NCBI GenBank assembly: GCA_021803885.1
Contig: JAJZKY010000198.1
Coordinates: 1-7,736 of the forward strand
Reading direction: 5' to 3'
Origin: Planctomycetota bacterium
Lineage (GTDB): Bacteria; Planctomycetota; Phycisphaerae; WQYP01; JAJZKY01
DNA: 7,736 nt
Shown: piece by piece, positions 4,455 to 7,736 of the stretch
Position numbering within the stretch: the stretch's first letter is position 1
Layout of the letters: every line of letters begins with the position of its first letter
Notes under the pieces: model-generated
Seen by the model: only the letters and a program-made list of their open reading frames with translations
The model's database searches: none
What the model was told of the DNA's origin: nothing
Program-made: the position numbers and the translations under genes

Positions 4455-6347
4455 CTACTTTGTATCGGCGCCATTTTGATGCGGTTCCAGGTACCAGGGG
4501 ATATTGGCGACCACGGTGCGCTGGGCCCCGCGGAGATACAACATTGTTTTTAGCAGTGTGGCTCGCTGGTTATGCAGGAGATAGAAATACCATCGGCTCT
4601 CAACCAGTTCTGGCAACAGGACCAGCAATTGTCGGGTAGGATTCGCTTTTTCCAGCGCGTCCACCTGATCGAGTATGGGGCCGAGGACGCGTCGAGTCGG
4701 CGATTCGATCTGGATCAGGATGGGTTGCGGCAAATTTGCGCGCTGCAATGGTTGGATGACGTTCTTCTGCCACAGTGACACCAGCGATTGCTCGCCTTCG
4801 TCATTTTTCACGTGGATGCAATAGACTTCCGTGGAGATGGAAAGGGCGAAGCGCAGTCCTTTGGCGGTGACGCGATTCCAGCCGGGAATGGGCAGGATGA
4901 CGATGGGCTGGCTCATTTTGCCGGTGTCGAGCGCTTCCTTGGCGGCAACCTGGCGGCCCACCCAGAGATAGTGATGGTGGATGGCCAGCATGAGCAGGAT
5001 GATCGAGGGGATCACAATGGCGGTGATCCACGCACCTGAGGTGAATTTTGTGACCAGCACGACGCAGACGGTGATGCCGGTTGCGATCGCTCCAATTCCA
5101 TTGACGGCCATGCTGAGTTTCCAACCAGGGCCGCGCTTGCGACGCCAGTGCAGGACCATTCCCGCTTGCGAAAGCGTGAAGGCGAGAAAAGCGCCGATGG
5201 CGAAAAGAGGAATGAGGCGGTCTGTCACGCCGCGAAACAGGATGAGGAGGAAGGCCGCCGCCAGAGCCAGCACATAGACGCCGCCTGAATACACAAGACG
5301 CCGGCCGCGAAGCGTAAAGGCGAAGGGAAGATATCTGTCCCGGGCGATGTTATGGCAGAGGCGGGGAAAATCTGCGAAGCCGGTGTTTGCCGAGAGCGCC
5401 AGGACCAGCAAAATGGAAGCGATGGAGACGTAGTAAAAAATGCCGCGTCCGCTGACGGCTGCAATCAACTGCGAGAGCACGCTTTGATATCCGGGCGCAA
5501 ATGGATCGGTCGCTGCAATGTGGTAGGCAGGCGCCAGGAAGGCAATTCCTAACAGGAGAACGGCGAGGAGGGCGATGATGATGGTGAGGGTGAGTTGGGC
5601 GGACTTCTGGCGAGGCTCCTGGAACGCGCCTACGCCGTTACTCACGGCTTCGACGCCGGTCATAGCAGTACAGCCACTGGAAAAGGCCTTCAATAGCAGC
5701 CAGAGGCTGACCACCGCAGTGGCGTGACCCAGTTGCGGCGGAGCGACGACGGGGTGGGGATGGCCGCCGGAGAGGATGACCTTGGCTGCGCCCCAGGCGA
5801 TGGCGGCGAGCAGGCAGGCGATGAATAAATATGTGGGCGCCATGAAGATGACGCCGGAAGAACGCGCGCCGCGCAGGTTCAATACGGTGAGGATGGCCAG
5901 GATTGCGAGGCAGAGGGCAAGGGTATGAGGTTGGAGTTTTGGCAGCGCCGAAACCAGCGCGCCAACACCGGCGGAGATGCCGACGGCAACCTCCAGGATG
6001 TAGTCCACCATGAGGGCCGAACCGGCGAGCAGGCCGACGACAGGGCCGAGATTTTCTCCGGCCACAGTGTAGGAGCCGCCGCCGTTTGGATAGGCAGCGA
6101 TGGTCTGACGGTAGGAAAAATACAAGATCGTGAGCAGCGCCAGAATGGCGGCCGTAATCGGCAGGACGAAATGGACGCCTGCCATTCCCAGCGGAATCAG
6201 CAGGGTCATGGCGGCTTCCGGGCCGTAGGCGGCGGAGCTGAGGGCGTCGAGGCCGAAGATGGGAATGCCCTGGGGGGCGCCGATTTTTTCCGCGCGATCT
6301 TCCCAGGAGGCAAGCGGGCGGCCGAGTAAAGCGTCGAGAATTTTCAT
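4455..6347 (-). CDS. kimA: KimA-like potassium/proton symporter (APC/KUP superfamily)
   Basis: A 630-residue inner-membrane permease close in plan to Bacillus subtilis KimA (YdaO), a high-affinity K+/H+ symporter of about 607 residues. Conserved blocks include LDALSSAAYG (33-42), YPNGGGSYTVAGENLG (86-101), LMVDYILEVAVGISAG (112-127), KAFSSGCTAMTGVEAVSN and SANTGFADFP. Asp34, Tyr41 and Asp115 match the KimA positions known to bind potassium (Asp36, Tyr43, Asp117). About 12 membrane helices are followed by a cytoplasmic domain from about residue 455 to the end. It has the universal-stress-like fold found in KimA, with the matching C-terminal LLHNQRATLL and NIPWYL region. In Bacillus this domain binds c-di-AMP, which inhibits transport; whether it does so here is unknown. 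No clear ribosome site precedes the ATG, although the N-terminal GRPLASWE aligns well, so the start looks right. The gene converges on the repressor gene and shares an upstream element with the HPP gene. Confidence 0.87.
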   Translation of the reverse strand: MKILDALLGRPLASWEDRAEKIGAPQGIPIFGLDALSSAAYGPEAAMTLLIPLGMAGVHFVLPITAAILALLTILYFSYRQTIAAYPNGGGSYTVAGENLGPVVGLLAGSALMVDYILEVAVGISAGVGALVSALPKLQPHTLALCLAILAILTVLNLRGARSSGVIFMAPTYLFIACLLAAIAWGAAKVILSGGHPHPVVAPPQLGHATAVVSLWLLLKAFSSGCTAMTGVEAVSNGVGAFQEPRQKSAQLTLTIIIALLAVLLLGIAFLAPAYHIAATDPFAPGYQSVLSQLIAAVSGRGIFYYVSIASILLVLALSANTGFADFPRLCHNIARDRYLPFAFTLRGRRLVYSGGVYVLALAAAFLLILFRGVTDRLIPLFAIGAFLAFTLSQAGMVLHWRRKRGPGWKLSMAVNGIGAIATGITVCVVLVTKFTSGAWITAIVIPSIILLMLAIHHHYLWVGRQVAAKEALDTGKMSQPIVILPIPGWNRVTAKGLRFALSISTEVYCIHVKNDEGEQSLVSLWQKNVIQPLQRANLPQPILIQIESPTRRVLGPILDQVDALEKANPTRQLLVLLPELVESRWYFYLLHNQRATLLKTMLYLRGAQRTVVANIPWYLEPHQNGADTK

Positions 6348-6376
6348 CGCGGTCGTTTCATCGTACCTGGGGCGTT

Positions 6377-6433
6377 ATGAAGTGACACAGGAGAAATGCA
6401 TTACGGGCGGTCCGATCATGCCCTGAAGTCTAG
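6377..6433 (-). promoter_or_regulatory. Shared upstream element, copy A (kimA-like gene)
   Basis: A 57-bp stretch 29 nt before the permease start matches 46 positions of the element at 7567-7621, allowing two single-base gaps. The best-conserved blocks on the plus strand are ATGAAGT, ACAGGAGAAATG and ACGGGCGG, with CTAG at the far end. The orientation and distance to the downstream start codon are nearly the same in both copies. It probably contains a shared promoter, activator site or 5' leader. Confidence 0.6.
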
Positions 6434-6478
6434 TTTAATGCGTCATGCAGATTGCCGACTATGCATGGCGGCGCGCTT

Positions 6479-6496
6479 GGCCTTCTAGAGAAGGCC
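6479..6496. repeat. Perfect 8-bp inverted repeat
   Basis: GGCCTTCT (6479-6486) and AGAAGGCC (6489-6496) are separated by AG. As RNA it would form a 6-bp GC-rich stem with a 6-nt loop. It lies between the HPP gene end and the shared element upstream of the permease. No T-run follows on either strand. It may be part of the end of the HPP transcript or a protein-binding site. Confidence 0.45.
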
Positions 6497-6547
6497 CGTT
6501 TGAGAATGCTCGTCCTTGATGGAATCGGAGCGCTCGTCGTGAATGAA

Positions 6548-6578
6548 CCAGGTCTCAAAATCGAGACCTGGGGCACCC
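6548..6578 (-). repeat. Intergenic hairpin repeat, copy 2
   Basis: CCAGGTCTC (6548-6556), loop AAAATC, and GAGACCTGG (6563-6571), followed by GGCACCC. It differs from the copy at 150-180 by one loop base and one compensatory stem pair (G-C in place of T-A). It starts 40 nt beyond the stop of the minus-strand HPP gene, mirroring the placement of copy 1 beyond the porin gene. Both copies also share ATTT two bases after the tail. Confidence 0.75.
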
Positions 6579-6618
6579 GCATTTCGCCAGACACGTACAC
6601 CTTCACCCGGTCAGAGAC

Positions 6619-7530
6619 CTAGGAGATCCGAAGGCGCTTGTATCCCAGGTGGCTGAGTGTGAGAACGACCGTGCCGAGGAAAACCGAAAGAGCGTACCTA
6701 TAGTCCGGGGACTCGATGACGAATGGGAGTATGCCGATGGCGAGTGCAGGCGGCATGTGCAGGTCGAAAAGACGAAGGACGCCGACGGAGCACAGCACGG
6801 TGATCATGACCGCAACAAAACCTGGATGGAGCGTATGTTCAGCGATGAGTCCCGTACCCGCCGTAATAAGGCAGACGAATGGCAGTAATGCGGGCCGTTT
6901 CATCCAGCCTGGAACTTCCGGGTGTCCGAAAAGTTCGTAACCCATGACGATGAGAGGCGGGAAAAGGAGGAACCGCATGCCCGTGAACTGGGCTGCGGCA
7001 CCAAGTACAAGGACGAGGCCCATGAGCGCAACAAACCAGAAGCGGTTTTGCGGCACCGCTTCGAGCGTATCGAGGACTTTAGAGCCTTTGGCGTTGCCGA
7101 CAGAATGCAGGCTGGTGGAGGGCGGATATCGCTTCCGCAGCATCAAGATTAACGCCAACAGACTCAGGTCAAAAAAGATGGCGATGGGATAGAGCCAGCT
7201 ATGCTCGTTCAGTACCAAAGGGAGGACACCCGCTGAAATGGCAGGCGACATACTGCACCTCAACAGTTTTATGACGGCGAGGCTGACGATGACAATGAGG
7301 AGAATGGTCAGTGCACTGTAGTGCAGGTGACGGGTGCAGAACAACCCGAAAGCAGCCGTGAGCGTTGGCGCGAAAACAAGCTGTGCAGGTTGGCGAGCCC
7401 ATTCGCCGCTGGGGCGGAGTAGAACGTCGTGTGACAACGCAGCGAGTTCCGGGAAGAGTACGACAGCCATGCCAGTCAGGTGAGCGGCGAAGGCAATCGA
7501 TCCCATAAAGGAGACTACAACAAGCTCCAA
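6619..7530 (-). CDS. HPP-family-like integral membrane protein with internal duplication
   Basis: A 303-residue membrane protein made of two homologous halves offset by about 164 residues. Each half starts with a hydrophobic helix leading to G-M-x-x-x-L-F-P (20-27 and 184-191), followed by a charged Trp-containing loop, more helices, and a proline signature: MSPAISAGVLP (94-104) and MPPALAIGILP (259-269). The signature resembles the His-Pro-Pro motif that names the HPP family (some members are implicated in nitrite transport in cyanobacteria and chloroplasts), but the His is Met in both halves. The halves are joined by a basic/polar linker at about 130-160. The function is unproven; a channel or transporter for a small ion is the cautious reading. 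The start is TTG at 7530, chosen because GAAGAGGG lies 7 nt upstream; an internal ATG at codon 9 has no ribosome site. It shares an upstream element with the kimA-like gene, 271 nt downstream on the same strand. Confidence 0.65.
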   Translation of the reverse strand: MELVVVSFMGSIAFAAHLTGMAVVLFPELAALSHDVLLRPSGEWARQPAQLVFAPTLTAAFGLFCTRHLHYSALTILLIVIVSLAVIKLLRCSMSPAISAGVLPLVLNEHSWLYPIAIFFDLSLLALILMLRKRYPPSTSLHSVGNAKGSKVLDTLEAVPQNRFWFVALMGLVLVLGAAAQFTGMRFLLFPPLIVMGYELFGHPEVPGWMKRPALLPFVCLITAGTGLIAEHTLHPGFVAVMITVLCSVGVLRLFDLHMPPALAIGILPFVIESPDYRYALSVFLGTVVLTLSHLGYKRLRIS

Positions 7531-7566
7531 GAGCTTACCCTCTTCAAAGAACCCGTATATCGCATC

Positions 7567-7621
7567 ATGAAGTTATACAGGAGAAATGGGTCACGGGCGG
7601 ACGGTCATGTCCTAAGGCTAG
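7567..7621 (-). promoter_or_regulatory. Shared upstream element, copy B (HPP gene)
   Basis: This is a 55-bp counterpart of the element at 6377-6433, 36 nt before the HPP start codon. On the minus strand it contains TATAAC (7577-7572), a fair -10, but the aligned bases in copy A (TGTCAC) are not -10-like. The conserved feature is therefore the CATTTCTCCTGT block rather than that hexamer. Its far end overlaps the stop codon of the gene at the right edge. Confidence 0.6.
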
Positions 7622-7736
7622 AAGTGACGAACGACATCCTCTCCTGTTGCAGTTTTGTGACGATCGCGTTCCAGGGAGCGGCTGACCAACTCGCGCGAAC
7701 CGAGGCCAACAGCCAATGCCAGCGCCAGCACAATGC
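7618..7736 (-). CDS. C-terminal end of a membrane protein (possibly MscS/TM-helix-repeat type), partial
   Basis: The minus strand is open from the right edge to a TAG at 7620-7618, giving 38 residues: a hydrophobic IVLALALAVGLGSRELVSR stretch followed by a polar tail ending in DVVRHF. The small-residue helix running into GLGSRE resembles the ALAFGLGGRE segment at the end of the conserved-TM-helix proteins related to small mechanosensitive channels. The frame is cut by the window edge, so the start and most of the protein are not visible. The stop falls within the shared upstream element, so the HPP gene begins only 87 nt after it and could be partly co-transcribed. Gene identity is tentative; the presence of a coding end is more secure. 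Confidence 0.5.
   Translation of the reverse strand, partial: IVLALALAVGLGSRELVSRSLERDRHKTATGEDVVRHF

Noticed and set aside
3946..4479. 177-codon plus-strand open frame spanning the repressor gene
   Set aside because: It runs through the repressor in another frame and through both the operator and the terminator; the repressor is clearly the real gene.
6389..6484. Short plus-strand reading frame within and after the shared upstream element (AGGAGAAATG)
   Set aside because: The spacing of 2 nt between AGGAG and ATG is poor, and the copy B frame ends after nine codons, so the coding frame is not conserved between the two copies.
150..6578. Hairpin repeats as a CRISPR array or as insertion-sequence ends
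   Set aside because: Only two copies lie 6.4 kb apart, with no regular spacing, no spacers, no transposase and no target duplication visible.

Overview
The window (about 7.7 kb) looks like ordinary chromosome from an Acidobacteriota, most likely class Terriglobia (Granulicella, Terriglobus or Edaphobacter-like). This is inferred from the style of the proteins (an OprB-type porin, a non-canonical NRAMP transporter, a KimA-like permease), a moderately high GC content, strong AGGAGG-type ribosome sites, and a hairpin repeat ending in GGGCACCC that I associate from memory with these genomes. No search was run. I see no transposase, integrase, tRNA, rRNA or CRISPR array.

Layout, left to right. 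Positions 1-242 hold no supportable gene, only a hairpin repeat at 150-180. A minus-strand OprB-type porin follows (243-1802), with an AT-rich promoter region behind it. Next is a compact minus-strand three-gene unit, in transcription order: a 68-residue soluble protein (3753-3547), an NRAMP-related metal transporter (3556-2243) that overlaps it by 10 nt, and a 74-residue single-span membrane protein (2225-2001). A 349-bp intergenic region full of inverted repeats separates this unit from a plus-strand CsoR/RcnR/FrmR-family repressor (4103-4378). That repressor has a typical C-tract/G-tract operator immediately in front of it and a hairpin terminator at its stop codon. Convergent to it is a KimA-like potassium permease (6347-4455). 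Upstream lies a two-lobed HPP-type membrane protein (7530-6619). The right edge holds the C-terminal 38 codons of a further membrane protein, possibly MscS/TM-helix-repeat type.

The theme is ion traffic: an outer-membrane channel and an inner-membrane divalent-metal transporter on the left, a metal- or aldehyde-sensing repressor in the middle, and potassium/anion/osmotic membrane proteins on the right. The most notable points are the altered ion-binding motifs of the NRAMP protein and the two small genes flanking it; a roughly 57-bp element shared by the upstream regions of the kimA-like and HPP genes; a two-copy hairpin element with a compensatory base-pair change; and a set of hairpins upstream of the repressor whose G-U pairs favour the plus strand. 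None of this proves a new system. The small-protein/NRAMP operon and the shared upstream element are the best candidates for something undescribed.
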